Source: Fen-1364 sp049515135 (lineage in GTDB: Bacteria; Spirochaetota; Spirochaetia; SZUA-6; Fen-1364). From it: DNA of 64,000 nt. The stretch covers positions 1 to 64,000 of the forward strand of contig JBEKUJ010000013.1 in NCBI GenBank assembly GCA_049515135.1, in the 5' to 3' direction. Below are positions 57,210 to 64,000 of this stretch, piece after piece (position 1 is the first letter of the stretch; the number at the start of each line of letters is the position of its first letter). The notes below the pieces were generated by a model. It saw only the letters and a program-made list of their open reading frames with translations. It had not been told where the DNA came from and did not search any database. A program made the translations under genes and the position numbers.

Positions 57210-58538
57210 TCAGCCCTTTGCCAGGGTATCCGTCCAGGCAAGGCCCTTCTCTATCACCGCCACCATCTCGTCGATCTGCTGCCTGTTGATGATGATGGGC
57301 GGGGAGATGAAGATGTAGTCCCAGTTGCAGTACAGGTACAATCCGTTCTCCATGAAGATCTTGCCCAGCTGGCCGGAGACGTTCCTGATGGAGTCGTTGA
57401 ACCCCGCAATGGGCTTCTTGGACTTCTTGTCGGACACAAGCTCGATGCACGCCCACAGCCCCACGCATCGGGTGTCTCCCACCGAGCAGTGCTTCTTCTC
57501 AAGCTCCTTGAGCTTCTTTGCGAGGTACTCGCCGTTCTCCGCGGACTGCTTGATCAGATTTTCTTTCTTGTACACCTCGATGTTCGCAATGCCGCATGCG
57601 CAGGCCAGCGCATGTCCCGTATAGGTCAGGCCGCTCACGAACTTTCGCTCCTGGAAGTAATCCCAGATCTTCTTTGTCCAGATGGTTGCTCCCAGCTGGA
57701 TGTACCCAGAGGTGATTCCCTTGGCCGTCGTGATGATGTCCGGCATGATGTCGTAGTGCTCGATGCCGAACCACTTCCCCGCCCTGCCCCAGGCTGCCAT
57801 GACCTCGTCCACGATGAGGAGGATCCCGTTCTCGTCGCACAGCTGCCGAAGCCCCTTCATGTAATTCATGGGCGGCGGAATGATCCCGTTGGTACCGACA
57901 ATCGGCTCGATGATGATGGCGGCCACCGACTTGGGGTTGTCGTACATGAGCTGTTCCTTGAGCACGGACAGTGTCTTTTCACCGCATTCCTGCTCGTCCT
58001 TTGACCCGAAGGGACATCGGTAGGGATAGGGGCCGAAGAAATGCACGACGCCCGGTATGCCGGGCTCGGCCGGCCATCGCCGTGGATCTCCGGTCACCGT
58101 GATGGCGCCCGCCGTGGCGCCGTGGTAGCTCTTCCACGAGGAATAGATCTTGTGCCTGCCTGTGAACCAGCGGGCCGACTTGATGGCGTTCTCGTTGGCT
58201 TCCGCCCCACCGTTTGTGAACATGACATAGTCCAGATCGCCGGGGGTCACCTCCGCCACCATGGAGGCCAGCCTGGCCTTGGCTTCGGTGCTGAAACCGG
58301 GGGCCACGAAGCACAGCTTGTCCATCTGCGCCTTCATGGCGTCCAGGACGTGCTTGTTGCCGTGCCCCAGGTTGATGTTCAGAAGGCCGGCGCAGCCGTC
58401 CATGATCCGCTTGCCGTCAGTGTCGTACATGTAGATGCCCTCGGCGTGGTCGATCACCGTGGGAGTGAACCCGCCCTGGGCCTTCCAGCTGTAGATCACA
58501 TGCTGTCGGTCAAGCTTCTGCAGTTCCGCCGTATTCAT
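57210..58538 (-). CDS. Class III aminotransferase, probably beta-alanine:pyruvate type
   Basis: A 442-residue PLP enzyme. TNGGAEANENAIKSAR, SYHGATAGA and IIIEPIVGTNGII surround the cofactor pocket; the Asp is in LLIVDEVMAAWGRAG and the Schiff-base Lys in ITTAKGITSGY. Class III omega-aminotransferases act on beta-alanine, taurine or GABA. Last step of the pyrimidine operon, its role here would be deamination of beta-alanine (or 3-aminoisobutyrate) to the semialdehyde. GAGGAG precedes ATG 58538, which overlaps the previous stop. Confidence 0.88.
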   Translation of the reverse strand: MNTAELQKLDRQHVIYSWKAQGGFTPTVIDHAEGIYMYDTDGKRIMDGCAGLLNINLGHGNKHVLDAMKAQMDKLCFVAPGFSTEAKARLASMVAEVTPGDLDYVMFTNGGAEANENAIKSARWFTGRHKIYSSWKSYHGATAGAITVTGDPRRWPAEPGIPGVVHFFGPYPYRCPFGSKDEQECGEKTLSVLKEQLMYDNPKSVAAIIIEPIVGTNGIIPPPMNYMKGLRQLCDENGILLIVDEVMAAWGRAGKWFGIEHYDIMPDIITTAKGITSGYIQLGATIWTKKIWDYFQERKFVSGLTYTGHALACACGIANIEVYKKENLIKQSAENGEYLAKKLKELEKKHCSVGDTRCVGLWACIELVSDKKSKKPIAGFNDSIRNVSGQLGKIFMENGLYLYCNWDYIFISPPIIINRQQIDEMVAVIEKGLAWTDTLAKG

Positions 58539-59794
58539 TGAGTCTCCTCTCTCTCGTGCTCGTTTGCCGTGCGAAGGATGCATCCAAGGAGCACGTTTGC
58601 CCCTGCTTCGCAGTCCTCCCACTTGGTATTCTCCACCTCCACGTGGCTCCTGCCGCCGATGCTCGGCACGAATATCATGGCCGTGGGGCAGACCTGGTTC
58701 ATGTAGCTTGCATCATGCCCCGCCCCGCTCACCATATGGTGGGTGGAGTACCCCAATTCCTTTGCAGTGTCCAGCACTCTCTGGACCAACGTCTCGTTGA
58801 ACGGGGCGTGCGGGCAGCGCCAGGTTTCCTCGATGCGGATGGGAGTCCCGCGTCGAGCCGCGATTTCCTGGAAGTCCTTTTTCAGGAGATCCCATGCGCG
58901 CAAAGCGTGGTCGTCATCCCATGACCGTATATCCACGGTGAAATGCACCTTGTCCGGGATGATGTTGCGCGAATTGGGTCCGTTCTGGATCTCCCCGACT
59001 GTTGCAACCATGTTGCCCTGCATCCGGTCAGGAAGCGCATTGGTGGCCAGGATCATCTCCGCGGCCGCGCAGAGCGCGTCGTGCCTGCCTTCCATTGGCG
59101 TGGGCCCGACCTGGTTGGCCTCCCCCTGCAGGTACACGTCGTACCAGTGGAGACAGAGGATGCCCTTGGGAGCGCCGATGGTCTTCCCCAGGCGCTCCAG
59201 CATGGGCCCCTGCTCTATGTGATACTCGAAATATGCATGGGTGGGCCATTTCCTTGCCGGCGCGGATCCCTTGTAGCCGATCCGCTGCAGCTCATCACCC
59301 TGCTTCTTTCCGTTTATGTCCGTGCGGGAATACGCCCAGTCGCGCTCCAAAGAGCCTGCCCACACCCCGGACGACACCATTGCGGGCGCGAACCGCGATC
59401 CTTCCTCGTTGGTCCAATCAACGATGATGATCGGTCTTTCGGTCTCCACGTCGTTCTCGGTAATGGTCCGCATGACCTCCAGAGCGCCCATGACACCCAG
59501 GATCCCGTCGAACCTTCCCCCTTTGGGCTGCGAGTCGATGTGGGAGCCGAACATGACCGGTTCCAGCGTGTCACTCTTTCCCGGCCTGCGGCCGACGATG
59601 TTTCCCATCTCGTCGACGGTCACGACGAGCTTGATTTCTTTCAGCCATTTCACAAACAGGTCACGGGCCTTCTTGTCCTCATCCGAAAGAGCCAGACGAT
59701 GGACACCGCCGGCAGGAGTGGCGCCGATCTTCGCCATTTCCTCCAGGCTGGCCCGAAGCCGGGCGCCGTTGACCCTCAATTTCGTTGTTTCCAT
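58535..59794 (-). CDS. N-carbamoyl-beta-alanine amidohydrolase (beta-ureidopropionase, M20 type)
   Basis: A 419-residue metal-dependent amidase (HyuC/AtzF-like). Metal ligands are in VMFGSHIDSQPKGGRFDG (His, Asp), TNEEGSRFAPAM (Glu, Glu), and the last His in IGGRSHVEVENTKW. FEYHIEQGPMLE carries the substrate Arg/His neighbourhood. It hydrolyses N-carbamoyl-beta-alanine to beta-alanine, CO2 and NH3. GGAGG precedes ATG 59794 by seven bases; ATG 59800 is too close to it. A long hairpin separates it from the upstream dihydropyrimidinase. Confidence 0.9.
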   Translation of the reverse strand: METTKLRVNGARLRASLEEMAKIGATPAGGVHRLALSDEDKKARDLFVKWLKEIKLVVTVDEMGNIVGRRPGKSDTLEPVMFGSHIDSQPKGGRFDGILGVMGALEVMRTITENDVETERPIIIVDWTNEEGSRFAPAMVSSGVWAGSLERDWAYSRTDINGKKQGDELQRIGYKGSAPARKWPTHAYFEYHIEQGPMLERLGKTIGAPKGILCLHWYDVYLQGEANQVGPTPMEGRHDALCAAAEMILATNALPDRMQGNMVATVGEIQNGPNSRNIIPDKVHFTVDIRSWDDDHALRAWDLLKKDFQEIAARRGTPIRIEETWRCPHAPFNETLVQRVLDTAKELGYSTHHMVSGAGHDASYMNQVCPTAMIFVPSIGGRSHVEVENTKWEDCEAGANVLLGCILRTANEHEREETQ

Positions 59795-59827
59795 GGGCAT
59801 TCCTCCGTAGCTTCGAATGGAAGGAAA

Positions 59828-59853
59828 GCGCTTCCCCCGGACGGGGGAAGCGC
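59828..59853 (-). terminator. Perfect hairpin inside the pyrimidine operon
   Basis: Arms GCGCTTCCCCC and GGGGGAAGCGC around a 4-base loop. In transcript sense it is followed by TTTCC. It lies between the dihydropyrimidinase and amidase genes and may cause partial termination or stabilise upstream mRNA. Confidence 0.6.
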
Positions 59854-59869
59854 GAATCAAACGCCGGAA

Positions 59870-61264
59870 TCAGAAAGCGGAAAGGGGCTGCCTCTTCACA
59901 AACCTGCCGCGCCCGGCTTCGCCGACGAACTTCATCTGGTCATCGGCCCATTCGGCCACGCGCCTGCCCCGAGAATACACGATGTCGGGCATCCCTGTCA
60001 TCTCGAAGCCTTCCCAGGGGGTGTAGTCCACGTTCTGGTGCAGCTTCTTCTGGGTGATTTTGAATTTGCGCTTCGGATCGAACACCACGATATCGGCATC
60101 CTTGCCGGCCGACACGGCGCCCTTGTCAGCCAGGCCGAACATCCGGGCTGTCGCCGTGGAAAGAACATCCACCATCCTCTCAAGCGTGATGCGGCCTTTC
60201 ACGACTCCTTCGGTGTGCATGAGCATGAGCATGGTCTCAATGCCGGGTGCTCCGTTGGGAATCTTCTTGTAGTCCTCCTTGCCCGCCATGTCCTTCTGTC
60301 CCTTGAAGTTGAACGGACAGTGGTCGGTTCCGATGGTCTGGATGTCGCCGTCCCTGAGACCCTGCCATAACTCGTCGCAGCTCTCCTGCGGACGCAGCGG
60401 CGGGGACATGACGTACTTGGCGCCGTTCCAGTTCGGCTCATTGTAGCGGTCCTCATTCAGCGTGAGGTACTGCGGGCAGGTCTCAGCTTGCACGCGCACG
60501 CCCCTGTCCCTGGCCTGCTTGATCTTCCACAGGCCCCGACTGGAAGAAAGGTGGACGATATAGATGCGGCTGTCGGTGAACTCCACCGCCTTTGCGGCCC
60601 TGTCCACTGCCTCTTCCTCCGCCATGACCGCGTGGGCCCACGCGTGGTTGATCGGCGCCGCAAGCTTCCCCTCTTCGGCGAACCGTTCGTTCAGCCGTCG
60701 GATCATGTCGAAGCTCTCCGCGTGCACCTGCACCAGCCCGCCATGCTTCTTCGTCTCCTCCAGGAGCCGGATCATGGTGTAGTCGTCCACTCTGAAATCG
60801 TAGAAAAGGAAAATCTTGAAGCTCGGGGTGCCGTACTCGTGGATGGCTTTCTTCACCTCTTCGATCACCTCGGGCCGGGCATCGGTGACTCCGGGATGGA
60901 TGCTGAAATCCACCACTGACTTGCCGCTGGCCTTGCCCTTCTGGCGCTCCACCGCGTCACGCAGCATCTCCCCCTTGTTCTGGAGGCTGAAGTCGATGAT
61001 GGTGGTAGTGCCTCCGCAGGCGGCAGCGATGGAACCTGTTTCCCAGGTGTCGGAGGACGTGGTGCCCATGAAGGGCATTTCGATGTGGGTATGCGGATCA
61101 ATGGCGCCCGGCAGGATGTACTTCCCCGCAGCGTCCACCGTCTCATCCGCTTTCACGGAGAGGCCGGAACCGAGGGACTTTATCTTCTCCCCTTCAATGT
61201 AGACGTCCGCTTTGTACGAGCCCGTTGACGTGACGACGAGCCCGTTTTTCAAGAGTACGCTCAT
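59870..61264 (-). CDS. Dihydropyrimidinase / D-hydantoinase
   Basis: A 464-residue amidohydrolase opening the ring of dihydrouracil or dihydrothymine. Metal site: GAIDPHTHIEMPFMG (His-x-His), the carbamylated Lys in PSFKIFLFYDFRVDD, VQVHAESFDM (His), YIVHLSSSRGL (His) and IGTDHCPFN (Asp). The Tyr of YDFRVDD takes the catalytic place. AAGGAGGG precedes ATG 61264. Sits between preA and the beta-ureidopropionase gene. Dihydropyrimidine activity is preferred over D-hydantoinase because of this context. Confidence 0.93.
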   Translation of the reverse strand: MSVLLKNGLVVTSTGSYKADVYIEGEKIKSLGSGLSVKADETVDAAGKYILPGAIDPHTHIEMPFMGTTSSDTWETGSIAAACGGTTTIIDFSLQNKGEMLRDAVERQKGKASGKSVVDFSIHPGVTDARPEVIEEVKKAIHEYGTPSFKIFLFYDFRVDDYTMIRLLEETKKHGGLVQVHAESFDMIRRLNERFAEEGKLAAPINHAWAHAVMAEEEAVDRAAKAVEFTDSRIYIVHLSSSRGLWKIKQARDRGVRVQAETCPQYLTLNEDRYNEPNWNGAKYVMSPPLRPQESCDELWQGLRDGDIQTIGTDHCPFNFKGQKDMAGKEDYKKIPNGAPGIETMLMLMHTEGVVKGRITLERMVDVLSTATARMFGLADKGAVSAGKDADIVVFDPKRKFKITQKKLHQNVDYTPWEGFEMTGMPDIVYSRGRRVAEWADDQMKFVGEAGRGRFVKRQPLSAF

Positions 61265-61277
61265 GACCCTCCCTCCT

Positions 61278-62573
61278 TCATGCACCGTGGAACGGCGCCA
61301 CTTTCACCTGCTTCTGGAAAACGGCGTCCTTGATGGGCGTATGACGCCGTGCCCAGCCCTTGGGCTTTTCCTTGAAGCTGATCAGCTCAGGCACCGGGCA
61401 GATGAAGCTGCAGATCATGCAGCTGAGGCACTTGTCCTCATCCAGCTTGGGCCTTCTCTTCTCAGCCTCCCATTCCAGGGCCTGGCCGCCTGCATCGTGG
61501 CAGACGATGTAGCACTGCCCGCAGCCCACGCACTTTTCCAGGTCATACTGGGCTACTCCCTGGCGCTGCAGGTCGAAGTGGTCCGTGGTCTTCAGGTGCG
61601 GCAGGCTCTTGCCAATGAGGTCCGCCATGCTGGTGATCCCGCGGGATGCCATATAGTCGGTCATCCCCTCGATCATGTCCTCCACGATCCGGTATCCGTA
61701 GTGGATGATCCCCGTGGTCACCTGGATTGTCGTTGCTCCCACCAGGAGATACTCCAGGGCATCGATCCACGTCTCCACGCCGCCCATTGCGGACAGGGGC
61801 AGATCCAGCTCTGCGCATTGCGCCATCTCCGCGATGAAGTGCAGCGCGATGGGTTTTATCGCCGAGCCCGAGTAGCCGCTCATGGCCCCCACGCCGAATA
61901 CGTTCGGCTTCGGGACCAGATCATCCAGTCCGATGCCGGAGATCGCGCGGAACGTGTTCACCGCCGAAATGCCGTCCGCTCCGCCTTTCTTGGCGTAGAT
62001 TGCCGGCTCCGTCATGTCGGTGATGTTCGGCGTCATCTTTGCCAGAACGGGGATTTTCACCGCTTTCTTGACCGTAGCGGTGAACTTCTCCAGCAGGTGG
62101 TTGGCCTGGCCGACCTTGTGTCCCGACCCTTCCACTGTCATGTGGGGGCAGGAGAAGTTCAGCTCCAGCATGTCCGCCCCGTGGTCTTCCGCAGCCCTGG
62201 CCAGCCAGTCCCACTCCTCGTTGGAGAAGCCCATGATGCTTGCGATGATAGGCCGGTCAGGATACTTCTTCTTCAGATAGAGGTAGTCCGCCAGGTTGTC
62301 CTTGAGGGGCCGATCGGAGATCTGCTCCACGTTCTGCAGGCCCACCAGGTGCTTGCTCTCGTAATGGTAGGGGGCCATGCGCGGGGACGGATGGATGATG
62401 GGGATACGGTCTGAGTTTAACGTTTTATAGCACACGCCTCCCCAGCCGTGCTCGTACGCCCTTTCAACCATCTCCGCGCTGTTGGAAACCGGCGAGGAAG
62501 AAAGCAGGAACGGGTTGTTGAAGGTCACCCCGCAGAAGCTCACGGAAAGATCGGTTCTTTGTTTTGTCGACAT
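61278..62573 (-). CDS. preA: NAD-dependent dihydropyrimidine dehydrogenase, catalytic subunit
   Basis: A 431-residue protein: an FMN-binding DHODH-like barrel (about 10-320) with PFLLSSSPVSNSAEM at the start and the catalytic Cys in ELNFSCPHMT, then two [4Fe-4S] motifs (CVGCGQCYIVC and CLSCMICSFIC). With PreT it reduces uracil and thymine to the 5,6-dihydro forms using NADH. GAGGA precedes the ATG. The stop overlaps the ribosome-binding region of the dihydropyrimidinase gene, and preT ends 12 bases upstream. Confidence 0.94.
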   Translation of the reverse strand: MSTKQRTDLSVSFCGVTFNNPFLLSSSPVSNSAEMVERAYEHGWGGVCYKTLNSDRIPIIHPSPRMAPYHYESKHLVGLQNVEQISDRPLKDNLADYLYLKKKYPDRPIIASIMGFSNEEWDWLARAAEDHGADMLELNFSCPHMTVEGSGHKVGQANHLLEKFTATVKKAVKIPVLAKMTPNITDMTEPAIYAKKGGADGISAVNTFRAISGIGLDDLVPKPNVFGVGAMSGYSGSAIKPIALHFIAEMAQCAELDLPLSAMGGVETWIDALEYLLVGATTIQVTTGIIHYGYRIVEDMIEGMTDYMASRGITSMADLIGKSLPHLKTTDHFDLQRQGVAQYDLEKCVGCGQCYIVCHDAGGQALEWEAEKRRPKLDEDKCLSCMICSFICPVPELISFKEKPKGWARRHTPIKDAVFQKQVKVAPFHGA

Positions 62574-62585
62574 GGCAAATCCTCC

Positions 62586-63899
62586 TCAGCTCAGCGCTTC
62601 CCGGATTGAGCGTGCTGCAAGCTTCCCATCCTGCACCGCATCGACGACGAGACCCGGTCCCCGCACGATGTCTCCCCCTGCAAAGATGGCCTTTGCCGAG
62701 GTCTTGCCCGTCTTGGAGTCCGCCAGGATGAGGCCTTTGCGGTCCACTTTGATGGCTCCCGACCAGTTCGCGGAATCCACCCTGTTCCCGACCGCCTCGA
62801 CTGCCGCCTGGACTTCCAGGGTCCACTCCGTGCCCTTGAGCTCCGATGGCGCGCGCCGGCCCGTGGAATCCTCCGGGCCAAGGCGCGTACGCACCAGGGT
62901 TATTCCCGCGAGCCTGCCCTGGGAATCCGCCTGGTATCTCACGGGCTGGTTCAGCGGCATGAAATGCGCGCCCAGCCGGAGTGCGGCAAGGCGCTCATCC
63001 TCCTCTGCCGGCATCTGAGAGAAGGACCGGCGGTAGATGAGGAACGCGTCCCGGGCCCCCAATTTGAGCGCGGACTGGATGCAGTCCATGGCAACACTTC
63101 CTCCGCCGATCACGGCGACGGACCTGCCTTCGAACTGGCTGGCAAGTTCCGTGATGCGGCCTTCGCGGAGCGCCGCAAGGAACTCCACCGAGGTGAAGAC
63201 ACCCTTCACCTTGTCTGCGCCGGGAATCTGCTCCGCCCCCCAGAGACCGGGGGCAAGGAAAACGGCATTGTAGCCCTGGGACAGAAGGTTTTCCGCCCCC
63301 TTTGCACCGTCCACCCTGGTGCCGCAGACAAACTTCACGCCGAGGGATTCGATGTCGGCAAGCTCGTGCTTGAGGAAATCAGCGTCAAAACGATACGCGG
63401 GAACGCCATAGCGGATGACTCCTCCCGGCTCGGCTCTCTCTTCGAAGACAGTCACGTTGAACCCATGACGCGCAAGGTCCGCGGCGCACGCGAGCCCTGC
63501 CGGCCCGGAGCCGACAACGGCTATCTTCTCAGCACGTGAGGCCGGCTTCTCCAGCGCGGGGCCGAGCTTCCAGGAATGCTCAACCAGGGCCCGCTGGATC
63601 TTTCCGATCTCGACAGGCCGGGCGATCCCGGTGGCGCTGCATTCTTTCTCGCACAGCCGCGGCGTTGGACACAGGACGCCGCATGCCCCTCCCAGGGGAT
63701 TGTTCGACTTGACTGTGCGGATTGCCCCCGTGACATTCCGGAGTCGAAGCTTTCTGATGAAAGTCCCCGGATCCGTCTCTGCCGGACATCCCTTTGAGCA
63801 GGGGGGATCATGGCAGAGGAGACACCGATCCGCCTCGGCCATGGCCTGCGCCAGATCGAGGCCCTTCCCCATCGTTGCGAAGCGCTCAGCATTGCTCAC
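62586..63899 (-). CDS. preT: NAD-dependent dihydropyrimidine dehydrogenase, electron-transfer subunit
   Basis: A 437-residue iron-sulfur flavoprotein of the glutamate-synthase beta type. Cys clusters CLLCHDPPCSKGCPA and CGVLCPTPRLCEKEC bind N-terminal [4Fe-4S] centres; VVGSGPAGLACAADLARHG is the FAD loop and AVIGGGSVAMDCIQSALKLGA the NAD(P)H loop. It feeds electrons from NADH to PreA. GTG 63899 is preferred because AAGGAGG lies seven bases upstream; an in-frame ATG further up lacks one. First gene of the operon in this window. Confidence 0.92.
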   Translation of the reverse strand: MSNAERFATMGKGLDLAQAMAEADRCLLCHDPPCSKGCPAETDPGTFIRKLRLRNVTGAIRTVKSNNPLGGACGVLCPTPRLCEKECSATGIARPVEIGKIQRALVEHSWKLGPALEKPASRAEKIAVVGSGPAGLACAADLARHGFNVTVFEERAEPGGVIRYGVPAYRFDADFLKHELADIESLGVKFVCGTRVDGAKGAENLLSQGYNAVFLAPGLWGAEQIPGADKVKGVFTSVEFLAALREGRITELASQFEGRSVAVIGGGSVAMDCIQSALKLGARDAFLIYRRSFSQMPAEEDERLAALRLGAHFMPLNQPVRYQADSQGRLAGITLVRTRLGPEDSTGRRAPSELKGTEWTLEVQAAVEAVGNRVDSANWSGAIKVDRKGLILADSKTGKTSAKAIFAGGDIVRGPGLVVDAVQDGKLAARSIREALS

Positions 63900-64000
63900 G
63901 GCGGAGCCTCCTTGAAAAAAGAATCTCATCGCCTGCCCTGTGGAAAGAGTTCTGCCCGTCCAGGACAAGCTGTGAATTAATGCGCTTCGAAAAAGGATTT
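63900..64000. other. Upstream region of the pyrimidine operon at the window edge
   Basis: About 100 bases upstream of preT, including the AAGGAGG ribosome-binding site and a T-rich stretch. No promoter pair is convincing and the sequence is cut by the window edge. No gene is seen. Confidence 0.35.

Overview
The window is GC-rich, densely coded bacterial chromosome: about 58 genes, many overlapping by 1-8 bases, with no rRNA, tRNA, phage, transposase or CRISPR array that I could see. Sec and lipoprotein signal peptides, a MotA/MotB stator pair, an H+-pyrophosphatase and a membrane-bound [NiFe] hydrogenase point to a motile, at least partly anaerobic bacterium, probably from a little-studied lineage. 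I cannot name the phylum from sequence alone. Several genes have a -10-like hexamer exactly six bases before the start codon and no Shine-Dalgarno sequence, which suggests frequent leaderless transcription.

Layout. 1-3.5 kb: a disulfide oxidoreductase, a flavodoxin, a secreted protein and an NmrA-like reductase, all on the minus strand. 4.2-7.6 kb: a methylcitrate-cycle operon prpB-prpC-prpD for propionate oxidation. 7.7-13.2 kb: sulfurtransferase, glycogen phosphorylase, sirtuin and threonine aldolase. 13.2-15.4 kb: an alkylation-repair group (ogt-like gene, Ada-AlkA fusion, and a small secreted peptide just upstream). 15.4-22.1 kb: miaB, a PAP2 phosphatase, recD2 and a penicillin-acylase-like lipoprotein. 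22.1-25.7 kb: L-fucose isomerase with a long zinc-type dehydrogenase. 25.8-34.3 kb: truD, carbamate kinase, a deoxynucleoside kinase, an AI-2E-type permease, a CBS/ACT protein, an aminotransferase, a family II pyrophosphatase and a STAS protein. 34.5-36.1 kb: motA-motB.

36.1-46.2 kb: a 12-gene operon for a group 4 [NiFe] hydrogenase built like a small complex I. It has three antiporter-like subunits, NuoJ-, NuoK- and NuoA-like subunits, NuoB/C/D/H/I-like subunits and a HycI-type maturation protease. The large subunit keeps both CxxC nickel-ligand pairs and a HycE-like C-terminal extension. The third antiporter-like gene carries an in-frame tandem duplication of a 54-base palindromic unit. A close relative of that unit lies between genes at 49.03 kb, and more distant ones lie at 0.12 kb and perhaps 34.4 kb.

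46.1-57.0 kb: an MFS transporter and an unrecognised protein diverging from a symmetrical operator, then DedA, H+-pyrophosphatase, a three-gene envelope cluster, pirin, and an alpha/beta-hydrolase fused to a membrane domain. 57.0-57.2 kb: a 176-base structured inverted repeat. 57.2-63.9 kb: a complete reductive pyrimidine catabolism operon (PreT, PreA, dihydropyrimidinase, beta-ureidopropionase, class III aminotransferase).
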